A DNA stretch of 64,000 nucleotides from Apricaphanius iberus (lineage: Eukaryota > Chordata > Actinopteri > Cyprinodontiformes > Aphaniidae): positions 124,001 to 188,000 of the forward strand of contig JAPXFQ010000371.1 in NCBI GenBank assembly GCA_028564705.1, in the 5' to 3' direction. Position 1 is the first letter of the stretch, and each line of letters starts with the position of its first letter. Below the pieces are notes generated by a model. That model had not been told where the DNA came from, did no database searches, and saw only the letters and a program-made list of their open reading frames with translations. The translations under genes were made by a program, and so were the position numbers. Of this stretch, positions 33,291-44,276 are shown in pieces.

Positions 33291-33945
33291 TGTAGTGTTT
33301 ATGTCTGATCATATCTTTATTTTTTTCAAACTATTGGTGTGACCTGCCTAGGTATTGTGGATATAAATTAGCACTTGGGCTATAGTCTGGCATACTTAGT
33401 TTTATTAAATTCAATGGATGTTATTTAGTGTGCACTAGTGTTTCTAAAACCATGCTTAATTCAATTTTATGGAACAGGACGTGTCCTTGTGTTCAGTGAT
33501 TCTCGTTGCAGCGCCACCGCAGGTGAGCACGTATCAAAAAAATTTTGCTCTAAAAGTTTGTTTCGTTTGACAAAGTGCAGTATGAAAGAGAACCACACCA
33601 GCAAAAAAGAAAAGCAAGAATGATGCAGTTTTGGTCCACAACCAATTTGATCAACAGGACTAACAACTGAGAAAATGGCCGTGGGTCTCTGCAGCTCCAT
33701 CAAGAGTGACCACACGCTTCTGTGATCAATGCTGCTTCTCTGAGGCCTTCACAGAACTGACTCTGCCTACTAATTAGGTGGCTTTCACACTTTTCCGATC
33801 ATTAGTATCCTCAATTTAACAATTATGCCACCATTCTGTTATGGTCTATAAAATCAAACCAAACAAAATCCACAGTGGTTTGGGATTGTAACATGATAAG
33901 AAGCGACAAGGCTCGGGGGGGTGAATACTTCTGTACGTGCCCTCG

Positions 33946-34580
33946 CATTGGGAGGTGCAGGTTAAGGATTAGAGGACGTTTGCACATCATTCGTCCTCCG
34001 GCGCGAGCTGATCAGACGAGGTACCATGCAGGATGTTGTACAAGGACCTAACTAGAGGAGAATTATTAAGTAACAGGAAATTAAAAAATTCTTGCAATGC
34101 CGATTCACCACTCAAAGTAATTCTTCTGCGCTCTGGTCTGACCCCTCTGTGAACCTCTGATAGAAAAAAAAAGAGGGAAGGAGGGGGGGGGCAGTGTCTG
34201 CATTATGATATAGCGACAATATTTTTTGCCCTTGTAAAGAAGTAAGACAAGTCTTTAAAAAAACCTCAATGATTGTATTCAGGTTGTCTGGTTCAGCCGT
34301 TGGAGGATTTTTTACTTAAGGTCCTGTGCCAAGTGCAGATAGCTCTCCAGGAGCTAATTCCCTGCATAATACATGGGATAAAGGCCTAAATGTTCCACAG
34401 TTCCCTGAATAATTACACTAAAATTTTATTCAGCACTTATGCTTCTTAGAGGGTGATCCGTTCCCAGTGATCGCATGGAAATGAACCAATATCTAATTCA
34501 TCAGACTTTTCTTAAACTGTTTGGATGGGAGGAAAAAAAAGACAAATGTTGCTATAATTTACAGAAAAAGTGTCAACATG
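33946..34580. promoter_or_regulatory. Candidate conserved block
   Basis: Unique DNA with words such as GGAGCTAATTCCCTGCATAA (34351-34370) and CCTGAATAATTACAC near 34405, and no ORF or repeat termini. It looks like enhancer-type sequence lying between two transposon clusters. Evidence is only compositional. Confidence 0.3.
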
Positions 34581-35239
34581 CAAAGCTGGAAGAATACAAC
34601 AACAAGTTCCTTTTTATGGGAGTGCAATTTGTAAAGTTTTAGAGTTAAAAGTTTGGGTAACTTAGCTTGTCATAATAGAAAAAAATTAGGGTTAATTTTT
34701 TTCAAAGTCATTTGGTCATCAGTGTCATTGAAAACCTTAGCAAGAAGTAGTGGCTTTAATTTAAGTTAATTTTGTCAAGTATATTTCTTCAGAATAAATT
34801 AGAACATTTGAGTCTATTGAAGTATACTTTGAATAATAATATTCACTAAACTAAAATCTGAACTACAAGCGGGCCACATTTTAAGTACTAGGCTATACTT
34901 CTATTTATTAGACGTAAGCTACTAGTAGTTCATATTTTAGTTTATTGAAGTGCACTTAAAGTATCTGTGAAGTATACTTCAGTAAACTTGATATAATTAG
35001 TTTGCAAGCTATTTTTTTTTTTTTTGCTTTAAGCTACACATTGAACTAGCAACGTAAATATTTTAGCCAAGCCAACTTTATTTATATAGCACTTAAAAAC
35101 AGCCAATACTGAACAAAGTGCTGTACATTAAAATACAAAAATATGAGATAAAAAAATTAAAATTAAAAACAATAAAATAAGATAGATAAAATATAAGGCT
35201 GCTAAAGACAAATAAAACTGAAATAAAACAATTTAACAC

Positions 35240-36027
35240 TCAAGCCGACTTAAAAGCCAGGTGAAATAAGTGGATTTTAAGAAGACACTTGAAAATGGAC
35301 AATGAGGACGCCTGCCTAATCTGCAGTGGCATGGAATTCCACAGTCTTGGGCCTGCCACAGAAAAAGCTCTGTCCCCCCTGAGTTTACGCTTTACTCGTG
35401 GTACATCCAGGAACAGCTGGTCAGCTGACCTGAGGGATCGCGCGGGGGAGTGCACATGTAAAAGGTCAGACAGGTATGAAGGAGCAAGACCATTTAAAGA
35501 TTTGAACACAAATAAAATGATTTTATAATGAATGCTAAAATGAACAGGCAGCCAGTGCAGTGATGAACAGGAGTTATGTGATCTCTTTTTCTGATACCAG
35601 CTAAAAGACGTTCAGCTGCGTTCTGTACTAACTGTAAACGGTTAAGGCCAGACTGAACAACACCAAAGTACAGAGAATTGCAGTAATCAAGGCGTGTGGT
35701 GATGAATGCATGAATCAAAATTTCAAAATGTCGATTGGATGAAATACATTTAACCTTTGCAAGTTGTCTCAGCTGATTAAAACTAGATTTTACTACTGAA
35801 CTAATCTGCCTGACAAAAATAAAATCACTGTCCATTTTCACCCCAAGACTAGTCACAGTGGACTGTAGGTATCGCACTAGAGGGCCAAGGTCAGGAGGAC
35901 AGAGCCCTGCAGCCGCACTGGGACTAAAAACCATAAGCTCTGTTTTACTATCATTGAAATAAAGAAAATTGCTAGCCATCCAGGCTCTCATTTCCTCCAG
36001 ACACTGTAATAAAACTTCCAATGGCAA
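35240..36027 (-). pseudogene. L2 LINE ORF2 C-terminal region
   Basis: Two minus-strand segments (36027-35494 and 35509-35240) carry MRAWMASNFLYFNDSKTELM, HAFITTRLDYCNSLYFGV, RLQLVQNAAERLL, then LNGLAPSYLSDLL and AGPRLWNSMPLQIRQASSL, all standard landmarks of the domain after RT in fish L2 elements. A small frame change joins the two at about 35500. Function of this domain in L2 is unclear. Confidence 0.85.
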
Positions 36028-36039
36028 GGAGTTCTCACG

Positions 36040-36500
36040 TTAAAAAGATACATACACCTGGATGTCATCAGCATAAAAATGAAAAGCACATTTGTATTTT
36101 CTAAAAATCAAGCCAAGGGGCAACAAATATAAAGAAAAAAGCAAAGGGCCAAGAACTGAGCCTTGTGGGACTCCACAAGTCAGAGGAACTGAAGAAGAGG
36201 TAAAAATTTGCATCTTGACACAAAACGTCCTATCAGTAAGGTAGGATCTAAACCAGTTCAACACAGTGCCTTGGATCCCTACGCATTCCTCCAAACGAGA
36301 CAACAAAATGTTGTGGTACACAGTGTCAAATGCAGCTGATTGTGTGATTTAAAGCCAGACTGAAACTTTTCAAAAATGGCATTCTCTTGCAGAAATTCAG
36401 TCACCTGATTACAAACAACCTTCTCCAGAATCTTTGAAAGAAAGGGAAGTTTAGAAATTGGTCTGTAATTTGAGAGATTGCTTGGATCAAGGTTAGGTGT
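36040..36500 (-). pseudogene. L2 LINE reverse transcriptase core
   Basis: The fingers region (36500-36340, minus) reads LSNYRPISKLPFLSKILEKV. After GFK the sequence jumps to SAAFDTVYHNILLSRLEE, so about 35-40 codons between the fingers and motif A are deleted, although the motif A Asp survives. Then come SVPLTCGVPQGSVLGPLLFS (motif B) and FYADDIQVYV with an intact YADD catalytic box. It is part of the element at 35066-37720. The deletion and frame breaks make it non-functional. Confidence 0.85.
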
Positions 36501-37150
36501 TTTGAGTAATGGCTATACTATTGCATGCTTTAAATCATTTGGAATTATCCCAGTTGAGAGACTACTATTAATAAGTAAAAGAACAAATGATTCAAAACTG
36601 GGAAAGACCTCTCTAAAAAAACGAGGTGGCAGAACATGAGAGGGAGAACCTGAGGGCTTCGGATGACCAACAATGTCATGCAATAATCTTAAAGTCAAAA
36701 GCTCAAACTGATAGAAGACAGTTGAGCAGGAAACTGGAACATTTGGACCAGAAGCTAAAGGAAATATCTGAGCCCTGATACCAGACACCTTGTCATTAAA
36801 AAAGGATAAAAAGTTTTCACATGTCATGCTGATGTTAAGAGCATTGTCAATTGTACTAAAGAGTACTCGAGGTTTATGACAGTTTAAAAGAATAATGTCA
36901 GACAAATATTTACTTTTGGCCTCTTTCACAGCTTACTGATACTGATGCCAGCAGCTCTTTAAAATCTGAAAGGAAACTTGAAGTCTGTCCTTCTTCCATT
37001 TCCTTTCAGCTCTTCGACACTGTTGTCTAATTGTGCGGGTGGTTTCATTAAGCCATGGTTCAGTTTTAGTTTTAGGAATCCTTTGTTTCAGTGGAGCCAC
37101 AGAGTCCAGTACAGTCTTGCAGGTTGAGTGGAAGCAGGAACTGTGCTCAT

Positions 37151-37696
37151 TTATGTCATGGAACACATTCTCAGGAACGACAGATTCTGATCAAAAATTG
37201 TTGAGAACTGAATGGCAGTGGATGGGTTAAGGATCCGAACTGGCCTAAGAGGAGCATGTGATTTAAATAAATTACCAGGAAAGACAATTTTAAATAATAA
37301 AGGCATATGAACCGCAAACACAGAATCACAGATTTCCACATCTGCAACAGACAAACCAGAGCACAGAAATAAATCCAAAGTGTGACCATGTTCCTGTGTA
37401 GGCCCGGAAACATACTGAGTCAAATTAAAAGAGTTCACCAGACTTAAAAACTCTCTAACCAGAGGTTTTTCTGGGCAGCAGACATGTATATTAAAATCAC
37501 CAACAATAAGAACTCGGTCATATTTAGGCATGGCTTCAGCTAACAGTTCAGAGAATTCATTAAAAAAGTCCTTATTGTATTTGGGTGGACGATAGACGCC
37601 TGCACACAAGACAGGGTTGGAACGACCCAGCTCGAATAAATGAAGTTCAAAGCTGGTAAAAGATGACGACAGAGCAGAGAGCTTGCACTTATACAC
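37151..37696 (-). pseudogene. L2 LINE endonuclease domain
   Basis: APE-type endonuclease part of the L2 ORF2, which nicks target DNA to prime reverse transcription. Visible motifs are CAGVYRPPKYNKDF (about residue 31), RVLIVGDFNIHV (about 62) with the conserved D and N, and FNLTQYVSGPTQEHGHTLDL (about 90). The terminal SDH triad region reads AVHMPLLF, so the conserved Ser-Asp is lost although His remains. The start codon is inside the domain, because the true N-terminus is missing. It is inactive on this evidence. Confidence 0.85.
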
Positions 37697-38215
37697 CTCC
37701 CTGAAAACAGTTTGGAGACAAGTATTAAGCTAGCCAGTTTAGCTTGCTTTTAATTATTTAGCTAGCAAGCTAAATATTTACTTTGAAGCTTGCTGAATAC
37801 AGCTAAATATTAAGCTAGCCATTTTAACTTGATAGCTAAATATTTAGCTTGCTAAGGTTTTTAGTTTGAAGTTAAATACTAATTTTGTAGACTAAGTTTT
37901 AGCCAGTTTAGCCTGCTAGCTAGATATTTACCATTCAAGCTAAATATTTAGCTAGGTAACAAAGTATTTAGTTCGAAGTTGAACATTTTGTTTGTAAACT
38001 AAATATTTAGCTAAAAAGTGATATACTTATTTTGCCTTAAGACCAAATATTTTGAAACTGTGACAAATATAGCTGAATTATCAACATAGTTGCAAATGTG
38101 ATTTTAAAAATGAACCCATGTGTATGTATCTTGTGCTAAATAACCCAAATTGTTGCTGTTAATTTTTGACTGTGTAACTTTACAAACAGCATCCTATATC
38201 CTTTGGCTGTAAGGG

Positions 38216-38885
38216 ACATTTGTGATCAGTCAACTGTAATTGTCTTTTTTACATAGACATAATCAGACAGAGATGAAGGTTTTACACCACTCAATGACTC
38301 TTTAGTTAGACTCTGTTCTTTTATGTTCGTGTTATTATGAATTATGGGAGTAAGTTACACAATCACCCTCGGGTTAAAGCTGACAGGCACTGTCAAACTG
38401 TAAGCAAACATGAATGAGTACAGGACCAAACTGGATCTTTAATTTTCCGTGTATAATATTAACAGCAAAAGGGGAAAACTGCAGATGTGTTGCTCTGGAT
38501 TTTTGCTGCATGTGGGAACAGTTAATGCTGAACCTCTAACATGGCTCCACTGACTGTTCTCATTAGCAAATGAGCTGGAGCGCAGGGTGATGAAGAGCAT
38601 CCAGGCCGACTTCCGCGACTCTGCTGCACACACGCCTCATGACTTCACCAAAGCTTTCTGTGAATTCACTTCTTTGTCTAAGGAAACCTCTGCAGCTGCA
38701 AATTTACACACACACACACATCCATCCTAAAAGGGAGGGAGGCAATCCAGACTGCGTCACAATAAAACATTAAATTGTTAATGTTTCATCTCTCTGACCT
38801 AAAAACAAAGTGCAGTAGGAGCAGTGAAATTTTAATCCTAGACATTATTTGAACTCTCGGGGGTTTAGAATGTAACTCTTAGTGT
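38216..38885. other. Unique DNA, nothing identified
   Basis: Contains a short (CA)n at about 38705-38720. 38500-38640 is GC-moderate with an open minus frame and no domain. Confidence 0.4.
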
Positions 38886-39045
38886 AAGCAATTCATAACA
38901 AAACATTGGTGAAATGAAAGAGTTTTGTGGCAGATAATGCCTTATTTAGAGGCTGCACTTTAGTTGCCCCTTAAACTCCCATTATACGGATATAGGCTGA
39001 TCATGACTAAAACATCTTAAAATAAATAAACATCTTCTGTAGGAC
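38886..39045. repeat. Single arm of the foldback family
   Basis: ATAACAAAACATTGGTGAAATGAA, AGATAATGCCTTATTTA, AAACTCCCATTATACGGATA and CTGATCATGACT match successive blocks of the right arm at 18885-19020. The partner arm is absent, so this is a solo arm or a truncated copy. Confidence 0.6.
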
Positions 39046-39075
39046 TTTAAAGTCTTTTTAAGTCATATTGACCAG

Positions 39076-39754
39076 CAGTGTTGCCACAGCTACTTTGAAA
39101 AAGTAATATGATCACTGACTACTGAGTATTCCTTCCAAAAGTAACTTATTTAGTTATTTTACTGATTATTTTAAAAGTAACTAAGTTAGATTACAAGTTA
39201 CTTTCAGCAGCTGCCACTTCCCCCTGCCTCAGCATAGAACCACTAACCAGTTTTGCCAATACTCACTTTAGTGGAAGTGGATTTTAACAGCAAGGTCAGA
39301 CATATACTTGCTTTTTAACCTCACATTGGCACCAGCAACTATGAAGCAACAACCTGCGTGTTGGGGGCGTACTTGCTTGCTCACTGCACGTACTACTGGA
39401 GAGTTCCACTAGGGGGCAGTTATAGAGTACAGAACTCAGACTCGACTCAGGTCAAAACAAACATGGCGAGCGTGTTTCGGATTACGATAGAAAAATACGA
39501 CAGCAGTGTTGTTGAAGGTATGCAAGACCATATTTACCGCTATTGTCGCTTGTTTTCCTAATGGTTTTGCCGCCATGTACCAAGAAAATTACATTTAAAT
39601 TTAAATGCTTAAGAAAATTACAAAAATAGTAACGCACAGTGGCTAGAACAACTAACTTTAATCTCATTGCCTGTATGGAAATAGTAATGTGTTTGATTAG
39701 TCGTTAAATATTAGGAGTAACACGCTACTAAGTAACCCATTGCCGGCATCACTG
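39076..39754. mobile_element. hAT element, CAGTGTTGCC type
   Basis: Left end CAGTGTTGCCACAGCTAC with repeated AAGTAAC/TGATTA words, right end (reverse complement) CAGTGATGCCGGCAATGGG. Flanks TTGACCAG and TCGGCCAG match at 6 of 8. The interior contains no transposase. A related copy is at 63207-63640. Confidence 0.75.
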
Positions 39755-39765
39755 TCGGCCAGCCC

Positions 39766-39767
<2 letters not shown>

Positions 39768-39822
<55 letters not shown>
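39768..39822. repeat. (TA)n microsatellite
   Basis: An uninterrupted TA dinucleotide run of about 55 bases, placed 13 bases after the hAT right end. Confidence 0.97.
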
Positions 39823-39823
<1 letters not shown>

Positions 39824-41985
39824 CTCAATTGCATTCTTTATAGAATAGCAAAAAATGTTACCAGAAATATTCCATATATTGTTTTAACAAGTGGAGTCAT
39901 AAAATAGTGTAATGTTTTGTAACATTTGGTAAATCTGGTGTATTAGGGCTATTGCGGATAAAAGAAGAAAAAAAAACGTAGTAAATTTAGCCAAATCACT
40001 CTTTTACTCTTTCAAGAAAAAAATCTGATTTCAGTGTAGTGATGTTGAAAAGTAATAAACTTGCAAGAAAAAAGCAAATAATTTTCACGCTTAAAGGCAT
40101 ACACTTTTGATACTGTATTTAAACTAAGATACTATTTGACATTTTAAAGTCAGAAAAAAGTATTTAGTTATGTGCAACAGAAAATGCACGTTATACAAGA
40201 TTTAAGTGTTAAATTTATAAGATGTGCATCTGGGTAATTACTACAGTGTACGTGGTTCATGCAACTCTTTGTGGGATCAAAATGATTTCTCCTGGGTTCA
40301 GACTTAGTATGAGTGCCGCAAGAATAAAAACTTCCCCTGTTGTCTATTTTCTTTTATGGAAATGTCAGTCAAAACACCATACCCCGTCACAAACAGTGGT
40401 ATCCTAAACTGACAGAGCTATAAAAATCAACCTCCGGTATGCTGTTCCGACAGGGAATGGCACAACGACAGAACACTATCACTGTGTGAAGAAGAAGACG
40501 GAAGCCTAGTTTATACTTCTCTATCTGCAGAGGTCCATTATCTGTCAATATAAGGACTCTCCAGCAGGTACGCAAGCACAGACTGAGTACAGCCCAATTT
40601 TTCAAGAATACGTTTAACGTTTCGGAGAGCGCAGGTCTGTGGTTGGTCAGCCCAATATTAGACCTGGATCATTTCGCCTGAACAGCAAAGCAGTTGTAGC
40701 TACTGAATGTTCCCTATAGGGGCTTCCCCCTGTTCCTCTCTTGGCGGGTGCGATGCCCTGCCTTAGTCCGCATAGGGCTTCTAGGTTCTGGGCATTTGTA
40801 TCCCCGGCCTTCTTCATGTCTGCGTCGTTTTCTGCAGGATGAATTAACGGATCCTCACACCAGCTAAACACTGGCAGGGAGAAACCTGATATGCACCTGC
40901 TTGCTCACACATTGGTGTGGAGATATCAATATCTACAGATATATTATTGGGTTAAGGTTATCATCAGTAGATAATTGATGCCAAAAACTTTTTTATTAAT
41001 TATTTATATACCCTTTTTTTGTGTTTTGAACGTGTAGTTTTTAGTTCATATTATTTGGTTTGTTTTGTCAGTGTGGCTCCAATTTATTGCTAGTTTTTCT
41101 TTTGTCCCACCTCTCTGCTGTCCTACAGATGTGGAGGACTGGGATGTTTTCTTGGGTTCCCTTTGCTCTTTTGTATCATTCCACATTCTTACCCATCCTG
41201 CCTCTCTTCATCCTCTTCTTTCTTTCTTCTCTCTTGTTTTTTTTTTTTTGTTTCTTTGTCCTTAACTTCAAGAAATTAAACCCACAGCAATCACTAATAA
41301 ATACTTCTCACACATATATTAAGTGGAGTATTATAGCAAGAGCTGTAATGCTCTAAAGTAAAGATGTTGGCCTTGTACTTGGTACTCAGACACTAATTCT
41401 GAGTACCTGAAAAAATAGATTTTCCTTGCCGAATTGTCTTCCCATTAAAGAGTAGATTTTTCAAAATTTTCCACTGTGAGATAACGTTCTGCTCTGCAAA
41501 AAAACCCCCAATGAATTTAAACTTTTTGCATGTTTTTTTTTTCATTACCAGATTAGCCAATACAGATGAAGAGGCCTGCCTAAAGCCGACCGAATGCTTT
41601 TTCTCCCTTCCTGTAAGAGTGATAAAACAGCGTTGCCACCTTTCGGATGCACATTCTTGCAAACACAAACATCCGGCAGACGGAGAAACATTTGTATTTA
41701 TTTTGGCATCTGATGGGCATAAATCCAAAAAATAACATCTCGGTTAGATCCGCAGGTAAATGAGCCGCCGTACTCACCAGCTGGCCAACTTAGTCTCTCT
41801 GGTCCCTCTGTTGGGGAGGTGGAAAATAATGGTGAAGCTCTACCTAAAGTGGGAAGTTTGCAAACTTACAGATAAACTTTTAGGGTAGAAATAATTAGGT
41901 GAAACAAGGTGAAACCAGGTGTGATTTAAGGAGTTTTTCAGCTAAACTGATGATGGGTTGATACTCCGTAACGTACTTTACATCA
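39823..41985. other. Mostly AT-rich DNA, no gene recognised
   Basis: 40400-40870 is GC-moderate and has an open minus-strand segment (40871-40647) with no known domain. 41120-41135 (CTGTCCTACAG) looks like a splice acceptor, but the frame after it soon becomes hydrophobic low-complexity. T-rich tracts at 41215-41260 and 41525-41540. Nothing else identified. Confidence 0.35.
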
Positions 41986-42590
41986 ACCTCAGCCTAATTC
42001 TCGTCTAAACAAACAATCATTCGGATTAATTGTCAGAGAAAATCCTCAGAACGGGAACACACCGGTGAACCCTCGTGTGTATTTGCAGATTCCCACAGCA
42101 GCACTTATTTATTCTCCCTGTCACAAACAGGAGGACTTAGGTGGTTTGTGAGTTGTGTCTGAAAGGTGGTAAACCTGCTGAGGCTCTTTAATTTCCCCCC
42201 TCTTCACCAGCATGAGGGATGGTTCAAAGGGTGACTCTCTGACAGGGCATGTGATCGCTCCTCCGTCCTTTATCTGCCTCCCCACATTAGCACGTAAATG
42301 AGGCTGCACTTTGGATTTTGGGAGCTGAAGCGCGCTTCGGTGTAAACAGCAGTTGTACTGTTATCATTGTTGGACAGATTCCCGACATCCGAACACCTCA
42401 GTTTCATTAACATTCAAAAGGGCTGGGGATTTTTGACACTGCCTCTGTTTATACTGATTTTTGAATACTTTGCAGTGCGGATTGTTGAAGATTTGTGCAT
42501 CTCTGCTGTTGACTGAGTTGTCTGTTTCTGTATTTACAACCTGAGCGTTGAGGTGTAAAAAGAGGGTAAAGAGTGTAATTTAAGTGCAGA
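41986..42590. promoter_or_regulatory. Candidate conserved block
   Basis: Unique DNA with 'CATTCGGATTAATTGTCAGAG' (word GGATTAATTGTCAG, 42023-42036), CACATTAGCACGTAAATGAG near 42283-42302, and TCATTAACATTCAAAAGG near 42405. No ORF of interest. It is similar in texture to the other enhancer-like blocks. Confidence 0.3.
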
Positions 42591-42849
42591 AACTACAGTG
42601 TGGCAAAAAAGTATTTAGTCAGCCTTATTGTGCAAGTTCTCCCACTTAAAAAAAGACTAGAGAGGCCTGTAATTTTCATCATAGGTGTACCTCAACTTTG
42701 ACAAAATGAGAAGAAAAAAAGAAAATCACATGGTCTCATTTATAAAGAATTAATTTGTAAATTATGGTGGAAAATAAGTAATTGGTCAATTACAGAAGTT
42801 CATCTAAATACTTTGTTATGTACCCTTTTTTCAATAAGTCTTCACCAGA

Positions 42850-43740
42850 TTCTCACACACTGTTGCTGGTATTTTGGCCCATTCCTCCGTGCAGATCTCC
42901 TCTAGAGCTGTAATGTTTTGGGGCTGTCGGTTTTCTATGGCGTTGCAATCTGGAGACTGGCTAGGACACTTCAGGACCTTGAAATGCTTCACATGAAGCC
43001 ACTCCTTTGTTACTTTGGCAATGTAATCAATATCATGTTGAAAGACCCAGTCATGTTTCCACCTCAGTGCCCTTACTGGTTGTCACTCAAAATGTCACCA
43101 TACATGGCCTCATTCATTCTTTCCTTTACATTCCTTTAGCCTTTGCAGAAAAAGAGTCCCAAACCATGATGATTCCACCCCCATGCTTCACAGTAGGTGT
43201 GGTTTTCTTTGGATGCAACTCAGCATTCTTTCTCCTCCAAACATGACAAGTAGAGTTTTTACCAAAAAGTTCTATTTTGGTTTGATCTGACCATCTGACA
43301 TTCTCCCAGTCCACTTCTGGATCGTCCAAATGCTCTCTAGCAAACTTCAGACGGGCCTGGACATGTACTGGCTTAAGCAGGGGGACAAGTCTGGCACTGC
43401 AGGATTTAAGTCCCTGAGGATGTAGTGTGTTACTGATGGTAACCTTTGTTACTTTGGTCCCAGTTCTCTGCAGGTCATTCACCAGGTCCCCCCGTGTGAT
43501 TCTGGGATTTTTCCTCACCGTTCTTGTGATCATTTTGACCCCACAGGGTGAGATCTTGTATGGAGCCCCAGATCAAGGGAGATTATCAGTGGTCTTGTAT
43601 GTCTTCATTTTCTAAAAATTGCTTCCAGTTGATTTCTTCACACCAAGTTGCTTGCCTATTGCAGATTCAGTCTTCCCAGCCTGGTGGAGGTCTACAGTTT
43701 TGTTTCTGGTGTCCTTTGACAGCTCTTTCGTCTTGGCCAT
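42850..43740 (-). pseudogene. Tc1-like transposase, frameshifted
   Basis: The minus-strand start ATG at 43740-43738 opens with [20 protein letters not shown], a Tc1 N-terminal HTH. The segment 43533-43126 holds ITRTVRKNPRITRGDLVNDL (second HTH), WENVRWSDQTKIELFG with the first catalytic Asp, and HGGGIIMVWDSFSA. Near 43040-43015 the codons for FQHD around the second catalytic Asp survive in another frame. Stops near 43612 and frameshifts after 43126 kill the gene. A complete copy would be about 340 residues. Confidence 0.88.
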
Positions 43741-43817
43741 AGTGGACTTTGGAGGTTGACTGAGATTGTGGACAGGTGTCTTTTATACTAATAAGTTCAA
43801 ACAGGTGCCATTAATAC

Positions 43818-44091
43818 TGTCAGGGATTAGCGGTGTGAGGTATGGACCCAGACGCAGAAGCAAGGTGCAGAGTTCTATATTGCTGGTGAAGGATGGCGAG
43901 AACGAAGATAACAGGAGAAACACACAGTGGAAGTTCTGAAGTCCTGTAATGATCCGGCCGTGATGAAGGGAAGTGGCAGGTTATAAAGAGGTGAGGTAAG
44001 GAGGATCTGGTGTGCGTGATTGGAGGCACAGGTGAGGGTGATGATGATGATGAGTGAGTGAGGGAAGCTGAGTGTGGAGTGAGGCATGACA
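43818..44091 (-). mobile_element. Solo LTR-like insertion with 5-bp duplication
   Basis: Bounded by AATAC at 43813-43817 and 44092-44096. Reads TGTCAGGG...GCATGACA, so both strands start TGTCA and end TGACA. Removing it restores the continuous Tc1 sequence 'CCATTAATACAGGTAA'. On the minus strand a TTTATAACC TATA-like box lies mid-element. A 5-bp duplication and TG...CA ends fit a solo LTR of a retrotransposon, orientation probably minus. No coding capacity. Confidence 0.8.
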
Positions 44092-44276
44092 AATACAGGT
44101 AATAAGAAGAGGACAGGTGAGGCTCTTACAGAAGATGTTAGAGCCAGAAATATGGTTTATTTGTAGGTGACCATATACTTACATTCCACCGTAACTTGCA
44201 AATAATTATTTTTATTTTTTAAATCAGACTATGTGATTTTCTTGACCTGAACATACAGGAGACCTATGATGGAATC

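Larger units (their letters stand above)
31240..33945 (-). mobile_element. Tc1-like element split by a LINE and a hAT
   Basis: The left terminal zone (31285-31400) has TTTTATTGGGATTTAGAGTG and 'AATCTGAAAAGTGTGGTGAGCATTT' (word AAGTGTGGTGAGCATTT). The right zone (33740-33945) has GCCTTCACAGAAC, ACTAATTAGGTGGCTTTCAC and GTGAATACTTCTGTACGTG. These are the two ends of one common fish Tc1 family with long terminal repeats. Transposase remnants flank the middle: AATGCTGCCGCCACCATGTT at 31655 and ATGGCCGTGGGTCTCTGCAG at 33675. The central ~1.5 kb is a later LINE insertion. Confidence 0.6.
35066..37720 (-). mobile_element. L2-type LINE, nearly full ORF2, minus strand
   Basis: Order on the minus strand: endonuclease (37696-37151), linker (37166-36513), RT (about 36500-35900), C-terminal domain (35900-35240), then a 3' end reading 'CAGCACTTTGTTCAG...GTGCTATATAAATAAAGTTGGC' (35130-35066; word GTGCTATATAAATAAAG), typical of fish L2 elements. 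Frame changes break the ORF into at least six segments. The 5' end is cut just before the endonuclease, as in most LINE copies. Confidence 0.88.
34590..38215. repeat. GCTAAATATTTAGC-rich repeat (copy C), split by L2
   Basis: The left part (34590-35060) shares 'GGGTAACTTAGCTTGTCATAATAGAAAA' (word TTAGCTTGTCATAATAGAAA) with copy A. The right part (37725-38215) has perfect GCTAAATATTTAGC at 37835-37848 and 37939-37952, and the family end 'GAAACTGTGAC...AACCCAAATTGTTGCTGTTAA..TTTTTGACTGTGTAACTTTAC'. The L2 LINE at 35066-37720 separates them. 34740-35000 additionally holds repeated AAGTATACTT palindromes. Confidence 0.6.
42596..44276 (-). mobile_element. Tc1-like transposon with nested solo LTR
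   Basis: Begins CAGTGTGGCAAAAAAGTATT after a TA dinucleotide (42594-42595), the standard end of a widespread fish Tc1 family. It continues through CAAGTTCTCCCACTTAAAAA. The transposase runs on the minus strand. A 274-bp LTR-like element occupies 43818-44091. The right TIR is not found, because the element fades into the hAT target duplication at 44269-44276. Confidence 0.92.

Noticed and set aside
40647..40871. Minus-strand ORF in a GC-moderate patch
   Set aside because: No match to any domain I know and no transposon or splice context to support it.
41060..41356. Possible exon after CTGTCCTACAG
   Set aside because: The open frame becomes a Phe/Leu run from a T-rich tract and no donor site follows in a sensible place.
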